A DNA stretch of 9,638 nucleotides from Streptosporangiaceae bacterium (lineage in GTDB: Bacteria > Actinomycetota > Actinomycetes > Streptosporangiales > Streptosporangiaceae): positions 1 to 9,638 of the forward strand of contig JASIJN010000430.1 in the NCBI GenBank assembly GCA_030050125.1. The letters are read 5' to 3'. Position numbers and translations under genes: made by a program. The notes beneath the pieces are model-generated. The model made no database searches. It was not told the origin of the DNA and was given only the letters and a program-made list of their open reading frames with translations. Within the stretch, counting starts at the first letter, position 1. Each line of letters starts with the position of its first letter. Of the stretch, positions 1 to 8,201 are shown in pieces.

Positions 1-1
1 G

Positions 2-58
2 CGCCTGCTCGACCGGGTGACCCAGACGGAGGCCCCGACGCAGGAAAGGGCGGCCTGA
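2..58 (+). CDS. 3' end of an upstream gene, probably coxM (CO dehydrogenase flavoprotein subunit), partial
   Basis: An open frame enters from the left edge and ends at TGA 56-58, giving an 18-residue C-terminal tail (RLLDRVTQTEAPTQERAA). The stop is three bases before the coxS start, and the purine-rich coxS ribosome binding site (42-50) lies inside this frame, as expected for a tightly coupled operon. In known aerobic CO dehydrogenase operons the FAD-binding subunit CoxM usually precedes CoxS and CoxL, so coxM is the likely identity. The tail itself carries no diagnostic motif, so this is an inference from gene order. Confidence 0.5.
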   Translation, partial: RLLDRVTQTEAPTQERAA

Positions 59-61
59 TCG

Positions 62-619
<558 letters not shown>

Positions 620-638
620 TCTAGATGGGAGACGGCAG

Positions 639-3032
<2,394 letters not shown>

Positions 3033-3047
3033 CAGGGGACGTCACCG

Positions 3048-3977
3048 ATGGACGGCTGGGGAGTCCTGGAGCAGGCGGGCGAGCTGACCCGGCGCGGGCA
3101 GGCGTTCGCGCTGGCCACGGTGGTGTGGCGGCAGGGCCCGTCCTCCGGCCAGCAGGGCTCCCGGGCGATCATCACCGCCGAGGGCGAGGTACACGGCTGG
3201 ATCGGCGGCGCGTGCGCGGAGCCGGTGGTGATCCGCCAGGCGCAGCAGGTGATAGCCACGCGAGAGGCCCGGCTGCTGCTGCTCGGCACGCCGGAACAGT
3301 TCGGAGAGGCCGTGCCCGAGGGCATGACCGTCGTCCCGATCGCCTGCCACAGCGAGGGCGCGCTCGAGGTCTACATCGAGCCGGTGCTGCCCGCCCCCCA
3401 CCTGGTGATCGTGGGCCGCTCGCCCATGGCGCACACGCTGGCCGACCTGGCCCGGGCCCTCGGCTGGCGGGCCGAGCTCATCGACGGGACCGACTTCGCC
3501 GCCGCCGACGCCGACCAGCGGTCGATGGTGGTGGTCGCCACCCAGGGCCACCACGACGAGGAGGCGGTGGAGCAGGCGATCGCGGCCCGGCCCGCCTACC
3601 TCGGCCTGGTCGGGTCGCACCGCCGGGGCGCCGCGCTGCTCGGCTACCTGGCCGAGCGCGGCCTGCCCAAAGAGCAGCTGGACCGGGTCCGCGTGCCGGC
3701 CGGGCTCGACCTGGGCCGGACCACGCACGAGGAGATCGCGGTGGCCATCCTGGCCGAGCTGGTCCAGCTGCGCGCGTCCGGGGCACTGCCCCCGCCGGTG
3801 GCGGTCACGCCGCGCGCCGAGGCGAGCGACCCGGTCTGCGGCATGGCCGTGGCGGCCGACGCGTCCGGCCGGCCGCTGGAACACGACGGCGTCACCTATT
3901 ACTTCTGCTCGGACGGCTGCCGCCGGGCGTTCGAGCAGGACCCCGCCGCCTACCTGAAGAGAGAGACCCGATGCTGA
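3048..3977 (+). CDS. XdhC/CoxI-type molybdenum cofactor maturation protein with C-terminal YHS domain
   Basis: This 309-residue protein has three parts. Residues 1 to about 70 are the XdhC_CoxI domain, with the conserved cysteine in WIGGACAEPVV (C56). Residues about 117-240 are the XdhC Rossmann domain, beginning LVIVGRSPMAHTLA and including LGLVGSHRR at 185-193. Residues about 260-303 are a YHS domain, opening DPVCGM and with cysteines C264, C287 and C291. XdhC proteins bind the molybdenum cofactor and help install the terminal sulfido ligand; CoxF and CoxI fill this role in cox clusters, and I cannot say which one this matches. YHS domains often accompany metal handling, so a role near copper or sulfur insertion is conceivable but unproven. 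The nucleotide-binding loop is degenerate (GRSPMA instead of a GxGxxA pattern). The start at ATG 3048 follows AGGGGA, 15 bases after coxL. The end overlaps the coxG start by seven bases. Confidence 0.92.
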   Translation: MDGWGVLEQAGELTRRGQAFALATVVWRQGPSSGQQGSRAIITAEGEVHGWIGGACAEPVVIRQAQQVIATREARLLLLGTPEQFGEAVPEGMTVVPIACHSEGALEVYIEPVLPAPHLVIVGRSPMAHTLADLARALGWRAELIDGTDFAAADADQRSMVVVATQGHHDEEAVEQAIAARPAYLGLVGSHRRGAALLGYLAERGLPKEQLDRVRVPAGLDLGRTTHEEIAVAILAELVQLRASGALPPPVAVTPRAEASDPVCGMAVAADASGRPLEHDGVTYYFCSDGCRRAFEQDPAAYLKRETRC

Positions 3978-4561
3978 TCAAGAACGAGTTCGAGGTCGCC
4001 GAGCCGGTCGAGAAGGTGTGGCGGTTCTTCGACGACATCCCGCAGGTGGCCGCGTGCCTGCCCGGCGCCGAGCTGACCGAGAACCTCGGCGACGACCGGT
4101 ACAAGGGCCGGGTGGCGGTCCGGATGGGCCCGGTCCGGCTGCAGTTCGGTGGCACCGCCGAGATCACCGAGCGCGACGAGGCGGCCAGGCGCGTGGTCGT
4201 CCACGCGGCCGGCGCCGAGGAGAGGGGCCGCGGCCAGGCCAGCATGGTGGTCACCGCGACGCTGCGCCAGGCCGGGCGCGGCACAAGGGTGGGCGTCGAG
4301 CAGGACCTGCAGCTTTCCGGCGCCGCCGCGCAGTACGGCCGGGGCATGATCTCCGACGTCACGGCCGTGCTGATGCGCGACTTCTCCGCGAACATGCAGG
4401 ACCGGATCGAGCGGATCGAGCGCGGTGAGTCGGCAGAGCAGATCGCCGCCGCGTCCGGCGCGACGGCGGCCGGCGGCTTCGCGATCGCCATGCGGGCCGC
4501 GCTGATGGCGCTGGCCCGGGTGTTCCGCCGCTTCTTCATGCCGTACCAGCCCGCGAGCTGA
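3971..4561 (+). CDS. coxG: CoxG, SRPBCC-fold membrane-recruitment protein for CO dehydrogenase
   Basis: This 196-residue protein has the CoxG/SRPBCC fold over residues 1 to about 150. Typical features are the opening FEVAEPVEKVWRFFDDI, the CLPGAEL motif at 29-35, YKGRVAVRMGPV at 44-55, and a long last helix ending in DFSANMQDRIERI. A linker rich in Ala and Gly (about 155-168) leads to a hydrophobic and basic tail (about 169-192) that could lie on or enter the membrane. In Oligotropha CoxG is needed to anchor CO dehydrogenase at the cytoplasmic membrane, and work on the mycobacterial protein links CoxG to menaquinone delivery. The start is ATG 3971, inside the end of the XdhC gene (ATGCTGA overlap), so translation is probably coupled. 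An open frame continues far upstream of this ATG but only as a shadow of coxL and the XdhC gene. The five membrane-protein genes follow 46 bases downstream. Confidence 0.93.
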   Translation: MLIKNEFEVAEPVEKVWRFFDDIPQVAACLPGAELTENLGDDRYKGRVAVRMGPVRLQFGGTAEITERDEAARRVVVHAAGAEERGRGQASMVVTATLRQAGRGTRVGVEQDLQLSGAAAQYGRGMISDVTAVLMRDFSANMQDRIERIERGESAEQIAAASGATAAGGFAIAMRAALMALARVFRRFFMPYQPAS

Positions 4562-4607
4562 GGGTGGGAGCAGAGCCGCGGCCGATGCAGAACAGGAGGG
4601 CCAGCCA

Positions 4608-4862
4608 ATGGTCTTGTGGTGGATAGGCAACGCGATCCTGCTGGTCGTGGTGCTGCCCGTGGTGATCTACCTGCTGAACCGGGTGCTCGCCGCGCTGGAG
4701 CGGATCCGCGGCGCGGCCGACGCGGTCCTGGCCGGCGGCGTGGACCTGATCGGGGAACTCGACGGCGTGCCGGCCGCGCTGGCCACGACCGACGCCACCG
4801 TCAGGGAAGTCTCCGTCGGCGCGGTCCGCTACGCGGGCTCGGTCGCGAAGCTTCTGGGCTGA
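4608..4862 (+). CDS. Small single-helix membrane protein 1 of the cox operon
   Basis: This 84-residue protein is not recognised from any named family. Residues about 3-26 form one strongly hydrophobic helix (WWIGNAILLVVVLPVVIYLL), followed at once by LLNR (22-25) and a helical tail of mixed charge. The tail contains DLIGELDG at 46-53 and ends in KLLG. No cysteine, histidine pair or known cofactor motif is present. ATG 4608 has a near-ideal AGGAGGG at 4594-4600, seven bases upstream, which fixes the start and argues that the gene is real despite its size. It is the first of five such genes behind coxG, with 17 bases to the next. Its LLNR-to-LIG spacing (25 residues) resembles that in membrane protein 5 and, more loosely, protein 4, suggesting common ancestry. 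By topology it recalls DUF948-like proteins, but I cannot confirm membership. Confidence 0.85.
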   Translation: MVLWWIGNAILLVVVLPVVIYLLNRVLAALERIRGAADAVLAGGVDLIGELDGVPAALATTDATVREVSVGAVRYAGSVAKLLG

Positions 4863-4879
4863 GAGGAAGGGGAACGGTC

Positions 4880-5107
4880 ATGCCGGCCGCCGCCTGGTTC
4901 ACGCTGATCGTCTCCGCCGTGATCGTCGCGATCACGGCGGTGGGACTGATACGGGTCATCTTCCACCTGCGGGCGATCCACAAGACGCTCGTGGCCACCA
5001 CCGGGGGTGTGCAGGCCGTCGCGCAGCTGACCAGCACCGTGCCGGACCGGCTCACCTCGGTCAACGCGAGCCTGAAGCCGGTTCGCGACTTCTGCGAAAC
5101 GGTCTGA
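4880..5107 (+). CDS. Small single-helix membrane protein 2 of the cox operon
   Basis: This 75-residue protein is of unknown function. A hydrophobic helix spans about residues 6-28 (WFTLIVSAVIVAITAVGLI, then RVIF). It is followed by a basic juxtamembrane stretch (HLRAIHK, 29-35) and a soluble tail containing LTSTVPDRLTSVNASLKPV. The positive charges directly after the helix suggest the tail faces the cytoplasm, where CO dehydrogenase also resides. The start at ATG 4880 is supported by AGGAAGGGG at 4864-4872, seven bases upstream. The open frame extends further upstream only as a shadow of the preceding gene. It lacks the LxR/LI spacing seen in proteins 1, 4 and 5, so its relationship to them is the least certain of the set. 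Confidence 0.8.
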   Translation: MPAAAWFTLIVSAVIVAITAVGLIRVIFHLRAIHKTLVATTGGVQAVAQLTSTVPDRLTSVNASLKPVRDFCETV

Positions 5108-5116
5108 GGAGCCGCC

Positions 5117-5389
5117 ATGCAAGCACACGTTCTCGCCGCGGGCGGCAGCAGCGCCGGCTGGGTCATCGGCTGGACCATCGGCGTCGTGCTCGCCGTGGTC
5201 GTGGTGGCGCTGGTGGTCACGATCCTGTGGCTGGCCAAGTCGATCGGCGACGAGGCACCGAAGATCAACGACGCGCTGACCAAGGCCGTGCACAACACCG
5301 CTCCGCTGGCCGCGCTGCGCACGACCATCGAGCACGCCACGATCATCATCGGCGGGCTGCAGCGCGGCCGCGCCCGGCTGGGAGGTTAA
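5117..5389 (+). CDS. Small single-helix membrane protein 3 of the cox operon
   Basis: This 90-residue protein is of unknown function. A short polar N terminus (1-13) precedes a long hydrophobic helix at about 14-40, ending in ILWLAK. The tail contains KINDALTKAVHNTAPLAALR (49-68), a second mildly hydrophobic stretch (ATIIIGGL, 74-81) and an Arg-rich end. The ANTA/HNTA segment and its distance from the membrane helix resemble membrane protein 4. The ribosome binding site GAGGAG (5106-5111) overlaps the stop codon of the preceding gene, and ATG 5117 follows five bases later, so the two are probably translationally coupled. Only three bases separate its stop from the next start, and its last two codons contain the next gene's GGAGGT ribosome binding site. 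Confidence 0.82.
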   Translation: MQAHVLAAGGSSAGWVIGWTIGVVLAVVVVALVVTILWLAKSIGDEAPKINDALTKAVHNTAPLAALRTTIEHATIIIGGLQRGRARLGG

Positions 5390-5392
5390 CCG

Positions 5393-5683
5393 ATGCACAC
5401 CCTGGCCATGTCCTCGGCCGAGCACACCGACTGGCTGGTGGCCGACGTCGTCGGCATCGTCTTCGTGGTCGCCGCGGCCGCGCTGCTGACGATCCTGGTC
5501 CTGCTGGTCAAGATCATCGACCGGCGGGTGGTGACGGTGCGCGACACGCTCAAGGCGGCCGCGGCGAACACCGCGGACACCAAGCTCATCCCGCAGGTGG
5601 CCGGCGGCGTGGAGGCGGTCCTGGCCGAGGGCCTGCAGCACCACCTCTTCCTCGGCCGCGTCCTCGGAAAGGTCAAGTCATGA
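5393..5683 (+). CDS. Small single-helix membrane protein 4 of the cox operon
   Basis: This 96-residue protein is of unknown function. Residues about 15-41 are a continuous hydrophobic helix (from LVADVVGIVFVV to LLVKI), followed by IDRRVVTVRDTLK, a charged amphipathic segment, and then AANTADTKLIPQVAGG at 57-72. The IDR-to-LIP spacing of 24 residues matches the LNR-to-LIG spacing of proteins 1 and 5. The C terminus is basic, with a double histidine (HH, 83-84) that has no obvious metal partner. A perfect GGAGGT at 5381-5386, six bases before ATG 5393, fixes the start. The stop overlaps the next start as ATGA at 5680-5683. Confidence 0.84.
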   Translation: MHTLAMSSAEHTDWLVADVVGIVFVVAAAALLTILVLLVKIIDRRVVTVRDTLKAAAANTADTKLIPQVAGGVEAVLAEGLQHHLFLGRVLGKVKS

Positions 5684-6042
5684 CCGGGCTCGTCGTCTTC
5701 ACCGTCGTCGACATCGCCCTGCTGATCGCGGGCCTGGCGTTCTACCTGTTCTGGGTCGGGACCCTGCTGAACCGGATCGGCGCGAACCTCGAGGAGTGCG
5801 CGCAGATCGTGCGCACGATCGTGGGGGACGCCAAGCTGATCGGTCCCGGGGTGGACCACATCAACGAGACCGGCGCGGTGGTGGCCGGAGCGCTGCCCCT
5901 GCTCTACGGCATGGCCGAGGAGATCGTGACCGACGTCACCCCGCGTCCCGAGGCACCGGCCGTTCCCGAGCCCGCCCGGCCGGCGTCCGGCACGCGACGC
6001 TCGCGCCTGCACGACGCGGTGGGATTCGTTCCGCAACGCTGA
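5680..6042 (+). CDS. Small single-helix membrane protein 5 of the cox operon, with Pro-rich tail
   Basis: At 120 residues this is the longest of the five. The hydrophobic helix lies at about 4-29 and leads directly into LLNR (29-32). The soluble part has a KLIGPGVDHINETGAVVAG segment at 52-70, where LIG (53-55) sits 24 residues after LLNR, nearly as in membrane protein 1. Residues about 88-108 are rich in Pro and Ala, followed by a basic tail ending FVPQR; this tail is absent from the other four. The start is ATG 5680, overlapping the preceding TGA by four bases, with GGAAAGG at 5666-5672. It is the last gene of the plus-strand operon. Its function is unknown. A scaffold or docking role for CoxG or CO dehydrogenase is only inferred from operon position. 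Confidence 0.85.
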   Translation: MTGLVVFTVVDIALLIAGLAFYLFWVGTLLNRIGANLEECAQIVRTIVGDAKLIGPGVDHINETGAVVAGALPLLYGMAEEIVTDVTPRPEAPAVPEPARPASGTRRSRLHDAVGFVPQR

Positions 6043-6051
6043 GACTCGGGG

Positions 6052-6083
6052 CGAGGCCGGTTCCGCGCGGGCGGCTGGCCTCG
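6052..6083. repeat. 7-bp inverted repeat in the convergent intergenic region
   Basis: CGAGGCC at 6052-6058 is complementary to GGCCTCG at 6077-6083, with an 18-base GC-rich loop. It begins nine bases after the stop of membrane protein 5. There is no T-run on either side, so it would be at best an inefficient terminator or an RNA-stabilising hairpin. A second short dyad, CCGGCC/GGCCGG, lies at 6105-6121. In DNA of this base composition such repeats also arise by chance. Confidence 0.3.
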
Positions 6084-6164
6084 GGGAACGTCCCGGCGCA
6101 GGCACCGGCCGGGTCGGCCGGGTGAGGAGGGGCACCCGGACCGCCCGGCCGGTCTCGCGCGTTG

Positions 6165-6199
6165 GAGAGACGGGGCGTAATGAACGGCTCTCTTGATTT
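6165..6199 (+). terminator. Possible weak intrinsic terminator of the cox structural operon
   Basis: GAGAGaCG at 6165-6172 can pair with CGgCTCTC at 6185-6192 (seven pairs and one internal mismatch, loop of 12), followed by TTGATTT at 6193-6199. It lies about 120 bases after the last plus-strand gene and abuts the stop codon of the opposing GIY-YIG-like gene, where two convergent transcripts should end. The stem is weak for an actinobacterial terminator and the T-run is interrupted. Confidence 0.35.
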
Positions 6200-6633
6200 C
6201 AGGCCTGGTCGGGGCCGCGGCGGGAGACGGGGCCGGTAGTGGGGGCGCGGTATTCGCCGATCCACTCGGCCTTCCAGGCGTGGTCGTACTGCTGGGCGTT
6301 GCAGCCGGGACGGTAGATCGCGGTGAGCTCGCGGGCGATCTGCTCCCGGTGCGGGCGGCCACCGCCGGGCACCTCGTAGGTGCAGATGAACACCTTCCAC
6401 TTCGATCCGGCGCGGCGCACCCAGCACGACGCGCGGGGGTGCTGGAACGGGAAGCGCTCGGCGGACAGGTCGTCGGCGTGGCCCACGTAAATGACCGCGT
6501 ACCGGTCCGGCCTGGTCTCAGGCTCCGGCTTGCACAAGATCGCGTACACGGCCGGTACCTGCGGCGGCGTCCATCCGCCGAGCAGGCGCGGGCCCTCGAA
6601 CGGGTAGCCGGCCAGCGACCCCAGACGGATCAT
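6199..6633 (-). CDS. GIY-YIG-like domain protein in the coxDE operon
   Basis: This 144-residue protein resembles the GIY-YIG nuclease fold in motif order. AVYAI at 28-32 stands in for GIY, IYVGHADDL at 48-56 for YIG and its following loop, and R60 falls where the catalytic arginine would be. An acidic helix with E97 and E102 is followed by IYRPGCN at 106-112, like the E..LI..P..N end of the family. The gap between the two tyrosine motifs (19 residues) is longer than usual, because of a Pro/Glu/Arg insert around 35-44. GIY-YIG domains cut DNA or are adapted to other roles; activity here is not established. The start is ATG at 6633, overlapping the stop of the 92-residue gene as ATGA. The frame stays open much further upstream but would then cover that gene and coxE. 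No link to CO oxidation is known to me. Confidence 0.75.
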   Translation of the reverse strand: MIRLGSLAGYPFEGPRLLGGWTPPQVPAVYAILCKPEPETRPDRYAVIYVGHADDLSAERFPFQHPRASCWVRRAGSKWKVFICTYEVPGGGRPHREQIARELTAIYRPGCNAQQYDHAWKAEWIGEYRAPTTGPVSRRGPDQA

Positions 6634-6908
6634 GGCAGCTCGTCCTCGTCCTCGCTGATCGCCTCGGCCCGTGTCACCGGCGCCTCGGGCAGGCCGGCCG
6701 CGGACGCGGCGCTGACGAACACCTCGGTCGCCTTGGCGATCGCCTCCTCGCGGGTGACCGCGTCGACGACCAGCTGGGCCCCGTACCGGGTGGTGCCGAT
6801 GCCGGTAGCGATGCCGTTGCACGCCGCGACCGCGTCGGCCAGTTCGACGACCTCCTCGCGGGACAGTACCCGGTCGCCCTCGGCCTCCAGGCCCACGCTC
6901 CACCGCAT
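6630..6908 (-). CDS. 92-residue hypothetical protein with acidic tail, paired with the GIY-YIG-like gene
   Basis: I do not recognise the family. The protein begins MRWSVGLEAEG, and by eye suggests strand (2-9), helix (17-29), two strands (33-39, 42-50) and a helix (53-70), as in a small ferredoxin-like or ACT-like alpha/beta fold. The last ten residues are very acidic (SEDEDELP). Translation is strongly supported: AGGAGG overlaps the coxE stop codon (about 6917-6922) and is placed eight bases before ATG 6908, and the gap to coxE is 12 bases. The four-base overlap with the next gene suggests the two products are made in fixed ratio and may act together. The acidic tail could mask a basic, nucleic-acid-binding partner, which is speculation. 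Confidence 0.78.
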   Translation of the reverse strand: MRWSVGLEAEGDRVLSREEVVELADAVAACNGIATGIGTTRYGAQLVVDAVTREEAIAKATEVFVSAASAAGLPEAPVTRAEAISEDEDELP

Positions 6909-6920
6909 CGGGAGACCCTC

Positions 6921-8201
6921 CTAACTCAGGGTCGGCAGCAGCGCCGCGAACTCCTCGAGGCTGCTCAGGTCGTGGCCGGACAGGGTCAGGTCGATGTGCG
7001 GCGCGGCGACCATCATCCCGAGCGTGCTGGGCCGGAAGGACCGGTCGTCGCCCTTGTGCGGGTTCATCCACACCACCTTGTGGCTGAGCCGGGCGAGCCG
7101 TTCCATGGCCGAGGCCAGCACGTCCGGGTCGCCGCGGTCCAGGCCGTCGGAGCAGATCACCACGATTCCGCCGCGGCACAGGCCGCGCCGCCCCCAGTCC
7201 CTGACGAACGCGTCCAGCGAGGCACCGATCCTGGTGCCACCCTCCCAGTCAAACACGGTCCGCGTGGCGCGCTCCAGCGCGTCGTCCGGACGGCGGTGAT
7301 CGAGTTCGCGGGTGATGCGGGTGAGCCGGGTGCCGAAGCAGAACACCTCGACCCGCTGCGCGGCACGCCGTGCCGAGTAGGCGAACTGCAGGAGGTTCCT
7401 CGAGTAGTCGGCCATCGAGCCGGAGACGTCCAAGATGAGGATCAGCGGCCGCAGCCGCACCCGGCGGCGGCGCCAGAACAGCTCGGCGGGCTCGCCGTGC
7501 ATGCGCAGCGACTCCCGGGCCGTGCGGCGCAGGTCGGGCGAGCGTCCGGACGGCGCGCTCCGGGTCCGCCGGGTGCGCCGCTTCGGCGGGGTGAGCCGGA
7601 TCCTGGCCATGATCCGCCGCACCGCCGCGAGTTCCTCCGGGGTGCAGGCCCCGAACGACTTGTGCCGCAGCGCCTCGGCGTCGGACGCCATCAGTCCGAG
7701 CGTGGCCTGCTCCTCCGGCTGGCCCTCTTGGGCCGGGTCGGTGGCCGGCACCTCCAGCACGGCATCGGCCTCGTTGGTCACCTGGGCCCGGAGCGCGAGC
7801 ACCTCTTTGACGGGGTCGCCGCCGCCGAGGAAGAACCGCCGGAACACCTCGTCATAGACCGGAATGCTGTCACGCCGGGTGACCAGCGTGGCCCGGCCCG
7901 CCCAGTACAGATCCACCAGATCGGTCGGGTCCAGCGGGCCCATCGCGGAACAGAAGTCGACCATGTCTCCGGAGCCCACCGGCAGCCCGGCCGCGCGCAG
8001 CTCACGGGAGAACGAGACGAGCACTCCGACCAGCGGAGCACGGTCCCGCCCCGGCGCCGGATCCCGCCCCGGCAGGGGGTCCCGCCCCGGCAGGGGGTCC
8101 CGGCCCGGCAGCGGGTCCCGCCCGGGCAGTGCCTCCCGGTCCGGCACCCCGGCCTGCCCAGGCATCAGGTCCCGCTCAGGCATCAGGTCCCGCTCAGGCA
8201 C
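6921..8201 (-). CDS. coxE: CoxE, VWA-domain maturation protein, with an N-terminal hexapeptide repeat
   Basis: This 426-residue VWA_CoxE protein works with the AAA+ protein CoxD in assembling the copper- and sulfur-containing active site of CO dehydrogenase. The core begins near residue 57. An Arg-rich linker lies at about 202-250. The VWA domain (about 250-426) has an intact metal-ion-dependent adhesion site: DVSGS at 258-262 (D258, S260, S262), T323 in GGTRIG, and D352 in CSDGLD. Residues 1-54 are nine hexapeptides of the kind LPGRDP or MPERDL, encoded by an 18-bp tandem repeat, and are not part of the known family. The first possible start is GTG 8201, overlapping the coxD stop by eight bases. 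In-frame ATGs at 8183 and 8165, or GTG at 8024 just before the core, are alternatives, and none has a strong ribosome binding site. The stop is TAG at 6921-6923. Confidence 0.93.
   Translation of the reverse strand: MPERDLMPERDLMPGQAGVPDREALPGRDPLPGRDPLPGRDPLPGRDPAPGRDRAPLVGVLVSFSRELRAAGLPVGSGDMVDFCSAMGPLDPTDLVDLYWAGRATLVTRRDSIPVYDEVFRRFFLGGGDPVKEVLALRAQVTNEADAVLEVPATDPAQEGQPEEQATLGLMASDAEALRHKSFGACTPEELAAVRRIMARIRLTPPKRRTRRTRSAPSGRSPDLRRTARESLRMHGEPAELFWRRRRVRLRPLILILDVSGSMADYSRNLLQFAYSARRAAQRVEVFCFGTRLTRITRELDHRRPDDALERATRTVFDWEGGTRIGASLDAFVRDWGRRGLCRGGIVVICSDGLDRGDPDVLASAMERLARLSHKVVWMNPHKGDDRSFRPSTLGMMVAAPHIDLTLSGHDLSSLEEFAALLPTLS
8044..8200. repeat. 18-bp tandem repeat array coding the N terminus of CoxE
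   Basis: Six consecutive 18-base units run from 8044 to 8151, with plus-strand consensus TCCCGCCCCGGCAGGGGG. A diverged unit follows at 8152-8169, then two copies of TCCCGCTCAGGCATCAGG, the second cut at 8200. The two units at 8062-8097 are identical. On the minus strand each unit codes one hexapeptide of CoxE residues 1-54. Among the four units that code LPGRDP every base difference falls in a third codon position (Pro CCC/CCG, Gly GGG/GGC, Asp GAC/GAT, Pro CCG/CCC), which suggests selection on the peptide. Confidence 0.93.

Noticed and set aside
6634..7179. Upstream extension of the GIY-YIG-like frame
   Set aside because: It would cover the whole 92-residue gene and part of coxE with low-complexity Arg/Gly sequence. 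ATG 6633 overlapping the preceding stop is the better start.
8044..8200. CRISPR-like array
   Set aside because: Units of 18 bases are directly adjacent, without unique spacers, and lie in a coding frame. This is a minisatellite, not a CRISPR array.
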